Assembly: GCF_001439685.1 (NCBI RefSeq)
Contig: NZ_JYLH01000011.1
Location: forward strand, 124,001-188,000
Direction of reading: 5' to 3'
Length of the DNA stretch: 64,000 bases
Origin: Pseudomonas libanensis
GTDB taxonomy: Bacteria; Pseudomonadota; Gammaproteobacteria; Pseudomonadales; Pseudomonadaceae
Position 1 is the stretch's first letter. Each line of letters starts with the position of its first letter. This document shows positions 32,791 to 41,136 of the stretch, piece after piece. The position numbers and the translations under genes are program-made. The notes beneath the pieces are model-generated. The model was not told where the DNA came from. It saw only the letters and a list, made by a program, of their open reading frames with translations, and did not search any database.

Positions 32791-32864
32791 CTGTGGGAGC
32801 TGGCTTGCCTGCGATAGCGCCGGTGAATTCACCATCGCTATCGCAGGCAATCTAGCTCCCACAG
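32791..32864. repeat. inverted REP pair
   Basis: CTGTGGGAGCTGGCTTGCCT at 32791 and its complement ending CTAGCTCCCACAG at 32864 (one mismatch, AATCTAG for AAGCCAG). Lies between convergent permease and hydrolase genes. Confidence 0.9.
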
Positions 32865-32868
32865 GGAT

Positions 32869-33801
32869 TCAACCGGCTTTGAGTTCTTTGCAGGGCAACG
32901 AACACACCTCATCCAAGAACTTCACCACCGTCCCCATGCACGCCTGGCGTTCTTCCACATGGGGCATATGGCTGGAGTCTTCAAACAATGCCCAGCGCAC
33001 GTCTGCGATTTCATCCAGGAACGGCTTGACCACCAACGGCGTGGCCTCGTCATGCCTGCCGGAAATCACCAGGGTCGGTACCTTGATCGCCGCCAGGCGA
33101 CCGTTCACGTTCCAGTCCTTCAAGCTACCGATCACGTGGAATTCAGTCGGGCCGCTCATGGCGTGGTACACCGTCGGGTCTGCATCGACCTGGGCGAAGG
33201 TGCGCGCCACTTCTTCCGGCCAGGGTTTGACGCGGCACACGTGCTGATCATAGAAAACCCGCGAGGCGGCCAGGTATTCAGGATCTTGATAGGTGCCGGC
33301 CTGCTCGTGCTTGAGCAGGGTTTCGTGCACGCCCTCAGGCAACAACTTGCGCAGGCGGTTGGCTTCGCTGACCCAGGTGCGCATGCAGGTGGGGGAGTTG
33401 GCAGGGATAAACGCGCGCAGGCCCTTGGGTTGCAAGATCGCGTGTTCGCTGCCGAGCATGCCGCCCCAGGATTGCCCGAGGATCGCGTAGTTCTCGCTGA
33501 TTTGCAGGTGGTCCAGCAGGTTGTTCAACTCGTCGAGGAACAGGCCAATGGTCCAGAACGACGGGTCTTTTTCCGGCAAGTGCGTGGAGCGGCCGTTGCC
33601 CAACTGGTCGTAGTGAATCACCGCGTGGCCGCTGGCGGCGACGTCCTTGAAGGCGTCGACGTAATCGTGGGTGCAGCCCGGGCCGCCATGGATGATCACC
33701 AACGGCGTACGGCCTGTGGTCAGGTCGCCCGTGACGCGATACCAGGTCTGATAGGCGCCAAAGGGCGCATAGCCTTCGCGAACTTTTTCGATGAATTCCA
33801 T
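32869..33801 (-). CDS. proline iminopeptidase-like alpha/beta hydrolase (second Pip of the module)
   Basis: A 310-residue cytoplasmic hydrolase of the proline iminopeptidase (S33) family. HGGPG near residue 39, nucleophile Ser111 in GQSWGGM, acid in SGRHDEATP near 248 and His in SSHMPHVEE near 276 complete the triad. PWPEEVARTF and the cap region 140-220 place it with the Pip proteins encoded beside plant-responsive luxR solos. A lux-box-like palindrome lies 60 bases upstream, at 33861-33882, so it is probably activated by the PipR-like protein. No secretion signal. Substrate (N-terminal Pro peptides or an amide) is not known. Confidence 0.88.
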   Translation of the reverse strand: MEFIEKVREGYAPFGAYQTWYRVTGDLTTGRTPLVIIHGGPGCTHDYVDAFKDVAASGHAVIHYDQLGNGRSTHLPEKDPSFWTIGLFLDELNNLLDHLQISENYAILGQSWGGMLGSEHAILQPKGLRAFIPANSPTCMRTWVSEANRLRKLLPEGVHETLLKHEQAGTYQDPEYLAASRVFYDQHVCRVKPWPEEVARTFAQVDADPTVYHAMSGPTEFHVIGSLKDWNVNGRLAAIKVPTLVISGRHDEATPLVVKPFLDEIADVRWALFEDSSHMPHVEERQACMGTVVKFLDEVCSLPCKELKAG

Positions 33802-33860
33802 TTCGTGCCCCGCTCTGAAAAAAGGATCAGGGCTACGATAGTCTGAACAAAAAGTTTAGG

Positions 33861-33882
33861 TAACTAGCAAAACAGCTAGGTT
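33861..33882. promoter_or_regulatory. lux-box-like operator for the 32869 hydrolase
   Basis: TAACTAGC, centre AAAACA, GCTAGGTT: a 22-base imperfect palindrome with arms of 7-8 bases. It shares 12 or more positions, including the CTAGGTT end, with the box at 34738-34759. It lies between the luxR-type gene and the leftward hydrolase, 60 bases upstream of the latter's ATG. Confidence 0.65.
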
Positions 33883-33893
33883 TTTCCGGTGGG

Positions 33894-34679
33894 TCAACCT
33901 TCCAGCAGGCGGTAATGGGTGGCCCGCACCACTGCCTGTACGCGGTTCTTAGCCCCCAGTTTGTGCATGGCCGAGGCCAGGTGCAGGGTGACCACCGCCA
34001 GCGAACGACTCAATTGCGTGGCGATTTCGGCAGCAGTCAGGCCGTCGGCGGCCCATTTCAGGCATTCGCGTTCGCGCTTGGTCAGGTGGATATGCGGGTA
34101 GGCCCTTAGCTCCTTGCTGAACAGCGGGTAGGCCGCTTCCTGCAAAGCATGGGTAATCAGGCTGAAATCGGCCAACGTATGCTGCGCGTCCTTCAATACC
34201 GTGCGCGCCTTGCCGGTGCGCAACCCGGTCAGCGACGCGAAGCCGCCCCGGGGCAGGTGAATAGGGACGCTGACGCCACAGGTCAACTCACGTTCGTGCA
34301 AGTAAGAGGATACGGGCGCGTGGCACGGGTCGATGATCTTCTGCAGCGCCGTCTCTGTCTTCTCCTCATAGGACCAGACAAACGGCGATACCGTGCTCAA
34401 CGCCAGGTGCTGCACCGGGTCGATCTGGTAGAACCCTTCGCTGCACCACAAGGCATGCCAGTCCGGCGGTGTGTTACGCAGCTGCAACACCGAGGGCGTG
34501 ATCAGCGTGCCATTGAGGTCGATGGGCACCGGCGTGTAGTCATACACCAATGCATCGAAGCCCAGTTGTTGGGCCAGGATAAACGTATTGTCCATCTGTT
34601 CATCCAGGTTCCTGCCTGGCATGAGGCGATTATTGAAGGCGGTCAGCTTGGCCAGCATCCGTTCTGCTCCCGAATTCAT
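33894..34679 (-). CDS. pipR: LuxR solo of the plant-signal-responsive PipR/OryR type
   Basis: A 261-residue LuxR-family regulator with an N-terminal autoinducer-binding domain (about 10-165) and a C-terminal HTH (about 190-258: LTKRERECLKWAADGLTAAEIATQLSRSLAVVTLHLASAMHKLG). Aligning on the invariant DP (YQIDPV) and W85 (FVWSYEE), the residue at position 61 is Trp (DWHALW), not Tyr. Trp61 is the known mark of solos that respond to plant compounds rather than acyl-homoserine lactones. Start at MNSGAERMLAK has GAG spacing; a GTG 33 bases earlier has none. No luxI nearby. Flanked by Pip genes and an ABC transporter. Confidence 0.88.
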   Translation of the reverse strand: MNSGAERMLAKLTAFNNRLMPGRNLDEQMDNTFILAQQLGFDALVYDYTPVPIDLNGTLITPSVLQLRNTPPDWHALWCSEGFYQIDPVQHLALSTVSPFVWSYEEKTETALQKIIDPCHAPVSSYLHERELTCGVSVPIHLPRGGFASLTGLRTGKARTVLKDAQHTLADFSLITHALQEAAYPLFSKELRAYPHIHLTKRERECLKWAADGLTAAEIATQLSRSLAVVTLHLASAMHKLGAKNRVQAVVRATHYRLLEG

Positions 34680-34737
34680 TTGAATCTCGACTTGCTGCAA
34701 GTAGAATGCCACGCCCCGGCGAAGGACTGCCAGGCCA

Positions 34738-34759
34738 AACCTATAAGAAATACTAGGTT
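34738..34759. promoter_or_regulatory. lux-box-like operator for pipA/ABC operon
   Basis: AACCTA, 10-base centre TAAGAAATAC, TAGGTT: perfect 6-base arms in a 22-base element of lux-box length, in the 162-base gap between the divergent pipR and pipA genes, centred about 94 bases before the pipA ATG. The shared form with 33861-33882 supports one regulator for both. Confidence 0.7.
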
Positions 34760-34841
34760 ATGGACGCACGGCATCCTCGGTAGTGTTTACCTGATAAACG
34801 GCCGCTACCCGCCAGGCCGATACAACACAAGGAATGTATGC

Positions 34842-35729
34842 ATGTGGCGTGAAATTGCCCCCGACCAGCAGTACAACGTGCAAGTCGACGGCCACAACCT
34901 CGTGGTCTACAGCTTCGGCGAAGGCGATGAGGTGCTGCTGTGTCTCAACGGCGGGCCGGGCCTGCCGTGTGACTATCTGCGCGACGCCCATGGCTGGCTC
35001 AAAGCACATAACCTGCGAGTAGTTGCATTCGACCAGCTTGGCACGGGCGCATCAGCCAGACCGACCGATGCCGCCCTGTGGGAAATTCGCCGTTATGTCG
35101 AAGAAGTCGAGACCGTGCGCCAAGCCCTGGATCTGGGCCGCGTGCATTTGCTCGGGCACTCCTGGGGCGGTTGGCTGGGTATCGAATATGCCATCCATTA
35201 CCCCGATGCCCTGAAAAGCCTGATCCTGGAAAACACCGTCGGCGACATTCCGCATTTGTCCCAGGAGCTCGAACGCCTGCGCGGCGCCCTGGGCAGCGAA
35301 ACCGTGGCCATGATGCAACGCCACGAAGCCATGGGCACCCTCGACCACCCGCAATACCAGGCTGCCATCACCTTGCTCAACTATCGTCACGTGTGCCGCC
35401 TCGACCAATGGCCGGAGCCGCTCAAGCGCTCCCTGGACGACTGGAACATGGGCCCCTACGAAACCATGCAAGGCCCCAACGAGTTCCTTTATATCGGCAA
35501 CCTCAAGGACTGGAACCGCCTCGAGGAAATGGCCGGGTTCAAGATGCCGATCCTGATCACCACCGGCCAGCACGACGAACTCACCCCCGCCTGTGCCATG
35601 CGCATGAAGCTGGCGGCCCGGCATGCCGAATTGCATGTATTCCCCAACAGCAGCCATATGCCATTTTACGAGGAGCCCCAGGCGTACTTTCCGGTGCTGC
35701 TGGACTTTCTCGCTCGCCACCGAGGCTGA
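34842..35729 (+). CDS. pipA: proline iminopeptidase-like hydrolase PipA
   Basis: A 295-residue alpha/beta hydrolase of the same family as the 32869 protein but clearly diverged. It starts MWREIAPDQQYNVQVDGHNLVVYSFGEGDEVLL; NGGPGLPCDYLRDA forms the oxyanion region, Ser107 in GHSWGGW the nucleophile, TGQHDELTP the acid and NSSHMPFYEE the His. AAGGAATGT provides a ribosome site; a longer open frame upstream lacks any matching residues. First gene of a tightly packed six-gene operon with the peptide ABC transporter (3-base gap to the permease), presumably transcribed from the box at 34738-34759. Confidence 0.9.
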   Translation: MWREIAPDQQYNVQVDGHNLVVYSFGEGDEVLLCLNGGPGLPCDYLRDAHGWLKAHNLRVVAFDQLGTGASARPTDAALWEIRRYVEEVETVRQALDLGRVHLLGHSWGGWLGIEYAIHYPDALKSLILENTVGDIPHLSQELERLRGALGSETVAMMQRHEAMGTLDHPQYQAAITLLNYRHVCRLDQWPEPLKRSLDDWNMGPYETMQGPNEFLYIGNLKDWNRLEEMAGFKMPILITTGQHDELTPACAMRMKLAARHAELHVFPNSSHMPFYEEPQAYFPVLLDFLARHRG

Positions 35730-35732
35730 AGA

Positions 35733-36680
35733 ATGAACCTGGCGCGTTACCGTTTTGTCCTGTCCCGGCCGCTGCAACTGCTGCCGGTGCTGTTTGGCAT
35801 CAGCCTGATCACCTTTGTGCTGGTGCGCTCGATCCCCGGCGACCCGGCGCGGGCGCTGCTGGGCTCACGCAGCACGCCGGACGCCCTACTGAAAATCCGC
35901 GCCCAGTTCGGCCTCGACCAGCCCTTGTGGCTGCAATATTTCTACTTCCTGAAAAACCTGCTCAAGGGCGATCTCGGTCAATCGCTGCTGTACAAGGTCG
36001 ATGCCCTGAAACTGATCGTGACCCGTATCGAACCGACGCTGGTGCTGGTGCTGGGCAGCGTGGTCCTGGCGTTGCTGATCGCGGTGCCGTTGGCGACAGT
36101 GGCGGCACGCAACAAAGGCGGTTGGGCGGATAACCTGATCCGCGTCTTTACCACGGTCGGCCTGGGCATGCCGGCGTTCTGGCTGGGGTTGATGCTGATC
36201 CTGCTGCTCAGCGTGCAATGGGGGTTGTTCCCGGTGTCCGGCTACGGTCGCACTTGGCTGGACAAGGCGCACCATATGGTTTTGCCCTGTCTGACCATCG
36301 CCCTGGCGCTGGCGGCGGTGCTGGTGCGCAACCTGCGCGCGAGCATGCTGATGGAGTTGCAGGCCGACCCTGTCACCGCCGCCCGAGCGCGAGGCCTGTC
36401 GGAGGCCGCGGTGTTTCGTCGACATGTGCTGCCCAACTCCCTGGTGCCGGCGGTCAACCTGCTGGCGGTCAACATTGGCTGGCTGATCAGCGGCACGGTG
36501 GTCATCGAAAGTCTGTTCGCTATCCCGGGCATCGGCCAATTGCTGGTGCGCGGCATCTTCACCCGTGACTACATGGTGGTGCAGGGCGTGGCGATGGTGC
36601 TGGCATGTGCCACGGTGGTGGTCAATTTCATTGCCGACGTGGTGACGGTGGCCCTCGACCCACGGGTGAAGATGCAATGA
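35733..36680 (+). CDS. ABC peptide/amide importer permease, DppB-type
   Basis: Inner-membrane permease of 315 residues, six helices. The first helix LLPVLFGISLITFVLVRSIPGDPARALLG, then FGLDQPLWLQYFYFLKNLLKGDLGQSLL and the EAA-loop region VTAARARGLSEAAVFRRHVLPNSLVPAVN are standard for DppB/OppB proteins. It starts 3 bases after pipA and ends in a 4-base ATGA overlap with the partner permease, so both belong to the same transcript. Imports peptides or a peptide-like amide together with the downstream components; named aapB-like in related systems, from memory. Confidence 0.93.
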   Translation: MNLARYRFVLSRPLQLLPVLFGISLITFVLVRSIPGDPARALLGSRSTPDALLKIRAQFGLDQPLWLQYFYFLKNLLKGDLGQSLLYKVDALKLIVTRIEPTLVLVLGSVVLALLIAVPLATVAARNKGGWADNLIRVFTTVGLGMPAFWLGLMLILLLSVQWGLFPVSGYGRTWLDKAHHMVLPCLTIALALAAVLVRNLRASMLMELQADPVTAARARGLSEAAVFRRHVLPNSLVPAVNLLAVNIGWLISGTVVIESLFAIPGIGQLLVRGIFTRDYMVVQGVAMVLACATVVVNFIADVVTVALDPRVKMQ

Positions 36681-37534
36681 GCAGCCGCCCACTGATTGCC
36701 CCATGGCGCTTGCGCCTGCGCTTTGGCTTTCGCAACGGTCGACTGACCGCCGCGTGGGGCCTGTTGATCCTGTTCGCATGGCTGGCCCTGGCGCTGTTTG
36801 CGCCGTGGATCGCACCTTTCGATCCTATCGCGCAGAACACCGACATGAGTTTGCTGGCCCCCAGCCTCGCACATCCGTTTGGCACGGATAACTACGGCAG
36901 GGATATCCTTTCGAGGGTGATCTGGGGCGCACGCATCGATCTGCAACTGGCGGTTGTCGGGGTGATCTTCCCGTTCATCATTGGCACCTTCATCGGTGCA
37001 GTGTCCGGTTATGTCGGCGGGCGTTTCGACAGCATCTGCATGCGTGTGATCGATGTGGTCCTGGCGTTTCCGTTCCTGGTGCTGATGCTGGCGATCATGG
37101 CCATCCTCGGGCCGGGCTTGAAGAGTTTCTATATCGCCATGGCGTTGGTGGGCTGGGTGTCGTATGCGCGGCTGATTCGCTCGCAGATCCTGGTGCTCAA
37201 GGAGAGCGAGTTTGCCCTGGCCGCCAAGAGCCTGGGCTTTGGTCATGGGCGCATTCTGTTCCGGCATTTGCTGCCCAATGCGCTGTTTGGCTCCATCGTG
37301 TTTTCCATGTCCGACGCAGTATTGGTGCTGCTCAACGGTGCCGCTGTGAGTTACCTGGGCCTGGGCGTGCAACCGCCTACCGCCGAGTGGGGGACGATGG
37401 TGGCCGAGGGGCAAGCCTTTATCACCACCGCCTGGTGGATCTGTACGTTCCCGGGCCTGGCCATCGTGACCCTGGCCATGGGCTTCAGCCTGTTGGCTGA
37501 TGGCGTCGCCCAAGTGTTGGGGGATCGCTCATGA
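36677..37534 (+). CDS. ABC peptide importer permease, DppC-type
   Basis: A 285-residue second permease, starting MSSRPLIAPWRLRLRFGFRNGRLTAAWG. DIAPFDPIAQNTDMSLLAPSLAHPFGTDNYGRDILSRVIWGARIDLQL and the EAA loop LAAKSLGFGHGRILFRHLLPNA are DppC signatures. ATGA overlaps join it to both the upstream permease and the downstream ATPase gene. The N-terminal 20 residues are basic and cytoplasmic. Confidence 0.93.
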   Translation: MSSRPLIAPWRLRLRFGFRNGRLTAAWGLLILFAWLALALFAPWIAPFDPIAQNTDMSLLAPSLAHPFGTDNYGRDILSRVIWGARIDLQLAVVGVIFPFIIGTFIGAVSGYVGGRFDSICMRVIDVVLAFPFLVLMLAIMAILGPGLKSFYIAMALVGWVSYARLIRSQILVLKESEFALAAKSLGFGHGRILFRHLLPNALFGSIVFSMSDAVLVLLNGAAVSYLGLGVQPPTAEWGTMVAEGQAFITTAWWICTFPGLAIVTLAMGFSLLADGVAQVLGDRS

Positions 37535-38487
37535 GCCTGCTGCAAGTGCGTGACCTCAGCGTGATCGCCAACAACGCCGGGCGCGATGTCACCCTGGTGG
37601 ATCGTGTGTCCTTCGACCTGGCCGAAGGTGAAATCCTCGGCTTGGTGGGCGAGAGCGGGTCTGGCAAGACCATGGCCTGTCGTGCCCTGATACGCCTGCT
37701 GCCATCTGCGAATCTACGCGTGCAAGGTGGCGCGGTAGACCTGGCCGGCCAGGATCTGTTGCAGCTCGACGATGCCGGCATGCGCGCCGTGCGGGGCGGA
37801 CAACTGGGTATGATCTTCCAGAACCCCGGCAGCCATCTGGACCCGCTGATGCGCATCGGCGAGCAGATCGCCGAGGGCATCCGCCTGCATCAAGGCGCAT
37901 CGAAAAAAGACGCACGCCTGCAGGCCATCGAGGTGCTGCGTCAGGTTGGGATCCCTGACCCGCAGGCACGGGTCGACAACTACCCCCATGAGTTTTCCGG
38001 TGGCATGCGCCAGCGCGCGATGATTGCCGTGGCCCTGGGCTGCAACCCGAAAGTGCTGATCGCCGATGAGCCGACCACGGCCCTGGATGTGACGGTGCAG
38101 GCGCAAATCCTGCGCCTGTTGCTCGACTTGCGTGACCAGCGTGGCCTGTCGATCATCATGATCACCCATGACCTTGGCGTAGTGGCGCAGACTTGCGACT
38201 CCATCGCGGTCATGTACGCCGGGCGCCTGTGCGAGCTTGGCAGCAAATACGAGCTGCTGGCGCACCCGCAACATCCGTATACCGCTGGCCTGATCGATTG
38301 CCAGCCGGCCCATAGCAGCGGGCATGCCTTATTGCGCACCATCCCCGGCCAGCCGCCGTTGCTGGATGCACTGCCCGAGGGGTGCCGCTTCAACCCGCGC
38401 TGCCCCCAGGCCGGTGCCTTGTGTGCCGAAGTGTTGCCCCAGGGTGCACGCGTGGCCTGTCACTATCCGTTGGGAGGGCGACCATGA
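37531..38487 (+). CDS. ABC importer ATPase, DppD-type
   Basis: A 318-residue ATP-binding subunit. Walker A GESGSGKT near residue 40, signature motif FSGGMRQRAMIA, Walker B VLIADEPTTALD, and the H-loop MITHDLGVV. The C-terminal oligopeptide-transporter extension contains CRFNPRCPQAG, a Cys pair common in DppD/OppD that may carry an Fe-S cluster or structure. Overlaps the permease and DppF-type genes by 4 bases each. Confidence 0.93.
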   Translation: MSLLQVRDLSVIANNAGRDVTLVDRVSFDLAEGEILGLVGESGSGKTMACRALIRLLPSANLRVQGGAVDLAGQDLLQLDDAGMRAVRGGQLGMIFQNPGSHLDPLMRIGEQIAEGIRLHQGASKKDARLQAIEVLRQVGIPDPQARVDNYPHEFSGGMRQRAMIAVALGCNPKVLIADEPTTALDVTVQAQILRLLLDLRDQRGLSIIMITHDLGVVAQTCDSIAVMYAGRLCELGSKYELLAHPQHPYTAGLIDCQPAHSSGHALLRTIPGQPPLLDALPEGCRFNPRCPQAGALCAEVLPQGARVACHYPLGGRP

Positions 38488-39455
38488 GCCTGTTGCAGAT
38501 CAAGGACCTGGAGGTGCGCTTTGCCGCGTCCGGCACTGGCCTGTTCGGTCTCAACAAGCAGTGGGTGAGGGCGGTGAACGGCGTGTCGCTGAATCTGGCC
38601 GCCGGTGAAACCCTGGGTTTGGTGGGCGAATCCGGCAGCGGCAAAAGCACCCTGGGCCGGGCGATTCTCCACCTCAATCCGATCAGCGCCGGGCAAGTGC
38701 TGTTTGACGGTGTCGACATGGCCCATGGCAGCGCCATCGACATCGCCCGTCTGCGCCATGAAACCGCGATGATTTTCCAGGACCCCTACGCCGCGCTGAA
38801 CCCACGCCAGAGCATCGGCGAGACCATTGCCGAGGTGCTACGTGTGCAGCGCAAGGTGGCTGTGGCGCAGATCCCGGCGCGGGTCAATGAGCTACTTGCG
38901 CTGGTTGGCCTGCGCCCCGAGTTGGCCAAGCGCAAACCAGGCTCACTCAGTGGCGGCCAGTGCCAGCGCGTCGGTATTGCCCGGGCGCTGGCGGTGGAGC
39001 CACGCCTGATCGTTGCCGATGAGTGCGTGGCGGCGCTGGATGTGTCGATCCAGGGGCAGATCATCAACCTGCTGCTGGAACTGCAACAACGCATGAACCT
39101 GGCGATCCTGTTTATCGCCCATGACCTGGCCATCGTGCGGCGCCTGTGCGACCGCGTGGCGGTGATGTACCTGGGCAAGATTGTCGAGGAAGGACCGGTG
39201 GAAGCGGTGTTTACTGCGCCGCGTCATCCGTATACAGCGGCGTTGATCGAGGCGATTCCCGAGATCGATCCGCATCGGCCGTTGCCCGCGCAGCCGTTGC
39301 CCGGCGAGCCGCCGAGCCCGCTGGATTTGCCTTCAGGCTGCGCCTTTCACCCACGTTGCCGGCATGCCCGAGCGATGTGTTCGGTGGTGTTGCCGCCGAC
39401 CCATTTCCTGCACGAGCACCGGTACAGTTGCGTGCTTGAAGAACCTTTGCTTTGA
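38484..39455 (+). CDS. ABC importer ATPase, DppF-type
   Basis: A 323-residue ATPase starting MSLLQIKDLEVRFAASGTGLFGLNKQW, after a 4-base overlap with dppD. Walker A GESGSGKST, signature SGGQCQRVGIARAL, Walker B LIVADECVAALD (Glu-Cys in place of the common Glu-Pro/Ser), H-loop FIAHDLAIV, and the C-terminal CAFHPRCRHAR extension. Works as the heterodimeric partner of the DppD-type protein. Confidence 0.92.
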   Translation: MSLLQIKDLEVRFAASGTGLFGLNKQWVRAVNGVSLNLAAGETLGLVGESGSGKSTLGRAILHLNPISAGQVLFDGVDMAHGSAIDIARLRHETAMIFQDPYAALNPRQSIGETIAEVLRVQRKVAVAQIPARVNELLALVGLRPELAKRKPGSLSGGQCQRVGIARALAVEPRLIVADECVAALDVSIQGQIINLLLELQQRMNLAILFIAHDLAIVRRLCDRVAVMYLGKIVEEGPVEAVFTAPRHPYTAALIEAIPEIDPHRPLPAQPLPGEPPSPLDLPSGCAFHPRCRHARAMCSVVLPPTHFLHEHRYSCVLEEPLL

Positions 39456-39487
39456 CCCTCTGCCATTCATTAACAAGGAGTTGTGAT

Positions 39488-41002
39488 ATGCAATCGCGCC
39501 ACTTGAAATTGCTCGCCGCCGCAACGCTCACCGCTTGGTCGCTGACCGCCGGCCTGGCCCAGGCCGCCGGCGTACTCACCATCGGCTGCCGTGAAGACAG
39601 CACCACCTTTGACCCGATCAAAAGCGCGCAAAACCGCGACACCTGGGTGTTTGCCAACGTCTACGACACCCTGGTGCGCGTGGATAACCTGGGCACCAGG
39701 ATGGAACCGGGCCTGGCCGAAAGCTGGGAGATTTCCAAGGATGGCCTCACCTACACCTTCAAACTGCGCGAGGCGAAGTTTTCCGACGGCACGCCGATCA
39801 CCGCCGCCGATGCGGCGTTCAGCCTGCTGCGCATCCGCGACAACAAGGCGTCGTTGTGGAGCGACCCGTTCAGCCTGATCAACACCGCCAAGGCCAGCGA
39901 TCCGAAGACCCTGGTGGTGACCCTGAAAACCCCGGCGGTGGCTTTCCTCTCGCAATTGGCGTCGCCGACGGTATCGATCCTGTCGGAAAAAGCCATGACC
40001 ACCCTGGGCGAAGACGCCTACTCGGAAAACCCGGTGACTTCCGGTGCGTTTACCGTGGAAGAATGGCGCAAGGGCGACCGAGTCATCCTCAAGAAGAACC
40101 CGAACTTCTGGCAGGCCAGCAACGTCAGCCTCGACGGCGTGGAGTGGGTGTCGGTAACCGATGACAACACGCGCATGCGCATGGTGCAGAACAACGAACT
40201 CGACACGGCGATCTTCGTGCCGTTCTCGCGGGTTGAAGAGCTGAAGAAAGACAAAAATGTGGTGATCCACTCCGACCCGTCCACCCGTGAAGATCACCTG
40301 TTGATCAACCACGAGCACGGCCTGCTGGCCAAGCCGCAAGTGCGCCAGGCCCTGGACATGGCCATCGACAAGCAATCGCTGGTGAAGGCCGCCACTTACG
40401 GTCAAGGCACTGTGGCCTATTCCTACATTCCAAAGGGCTCGCTGTATCACTACGCCAACAACCTGCAACGCCCGTATGACCCTGCTGCGGCCAAAAAGCT
40501 GCTGGAAGAGGCCGGCGCCAAGGACTTGAAGCTCAACTATGTGGTCAACGCCGGCAACGAGGCTGACGAGCAGATTGCGGTGATCATCAAGGACCAGTTG
40601 GCCAAAGTCGGCGTGACCGCCAACCTGCAAAAGGTCGACCCAACCCAGAGTTGGCAGATGCTGGTGGACGGTGAGTACGATATTTCGGTGATGTACTGGA
40701 CCAACGACATCCTCGACCCGGACCAGAAGACCACCTTCGTCCTGGGCCACGACACCAACCAGAACTACATGACCCGCTACAAGAACGACAAGGTCAAGGC
40801 GTTGGTTGCGGCTGCGCGGGTCGAGGCGGACCCGGCCAAGCGTGAGCAGATGTATGTGGAGTTGCAGAAGCTGGCGAAACAGGATGTGAACTGGATTGAC
40901 CTGTACTACAGCCCGTACATCAACATCTCACGCAAGAATGTGAGCAACTTCCTGCAGAACCCGTTGGGGCGCTTCACTTTGGAGGAAGTGATAAAAAACT
41001 GA
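39488..41002 (+). CDS. periplasmic peptide-binding protein (DppA/SBP_bac_5)
   Basis: A 504-residue extracytoplasmic binding protein with signal peptide MQSRHLKLLAAATLTAWSLTAGLAQA. It has the class-5 family opening LTIGCREDSTTFDPIKSAQNRDTWVFANVYDTLV and the FSDGTPITAADAAFSL, NPVTSGAFTVEEW, IDKQSLVKAATYGQGTVAYSYIP motifs. It is last in the operon, 32 bases after the ATPase gene, with AAGGAGTTGTGATATG as ribosome site. It probably selects the substrate that also gives rise to the PipR signal. Known relatives (AapF) are needed for signal response in a cottonwood endophyte, from memory. Confidence 0.92.
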   Translation: MQSRHLKLLAAATLTAWSLTAGLAQAAGVLTIGCREDSTTFDPIKSAQNRDTWVFANVYDTLVRVDNLGTRMEPGLAESWEISKDGLTYTFKLREAKFSDGTPITAADAAFSLLRIRDNKASLWSDPFSLINTAKASDPKTLVVTLKTPAVAFLSQLASPTVSILSEKAMTTLGEDAYSENPVTSGAFTVEEWRKGDRVILKKNPNFWQASNVSLDGVEWVSVTDDNTRMRMVQNNELDTAIFVPFSRVEELKKDKNVVIHSDPSTREDHLLINHEHGLLAKPQVRQALDMAIDKQSLVKAATYGQGTVAYSYIPKGSLYHYANNLQRPYDPAAAKKLLEEAGAKDLKLNYVVNAGNEADEQIAVIIKDQLAKVGVTANLQKVDPTQSWQMLVDGEYDISVMYWTNDILDPDQKTTFVLGHDTNQNYMTRYKNDKVKALVAAARVEADPAKREQMYVELQKLAKQDVNWIDLYYSPYINISRKNVSNFLQNPLGRFTLEEVIKN

Positions 41003-41026
41003 GTTTTTAACTACACCACAAAGCAA

Positions 41027-41112
41027 TGTGGGAGCTGGCTTGCCTGCGATGCAGACACCTCGGTGCTGCAGTTACACCGCGGTGATGCTATCGCAGGCAA
41101 GCCAGCTCCCAC
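41027..41112. repeat. inverted REP pair after the ABC operon
   Basis: TGTGGGAGCTGGCTTGCCTG at 41027 and complement CTATCGCAGGCAAGCCAGCT ending CCCACC at 41112, between convergent operons. Confidence 0.88.
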
Positions 41113-41136
41113 CTTTGTTTTGCGGTGTGTCAGGGC

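Noticed and set aside
40993..41008. AAAAAC-TGA-GTTTTT as terminator at the end of the ABC operon
   Set aside because: Short AT-only arms overlapping the stop codon, too weak; the REP pair at 41027 is a better candidate for transcript end.
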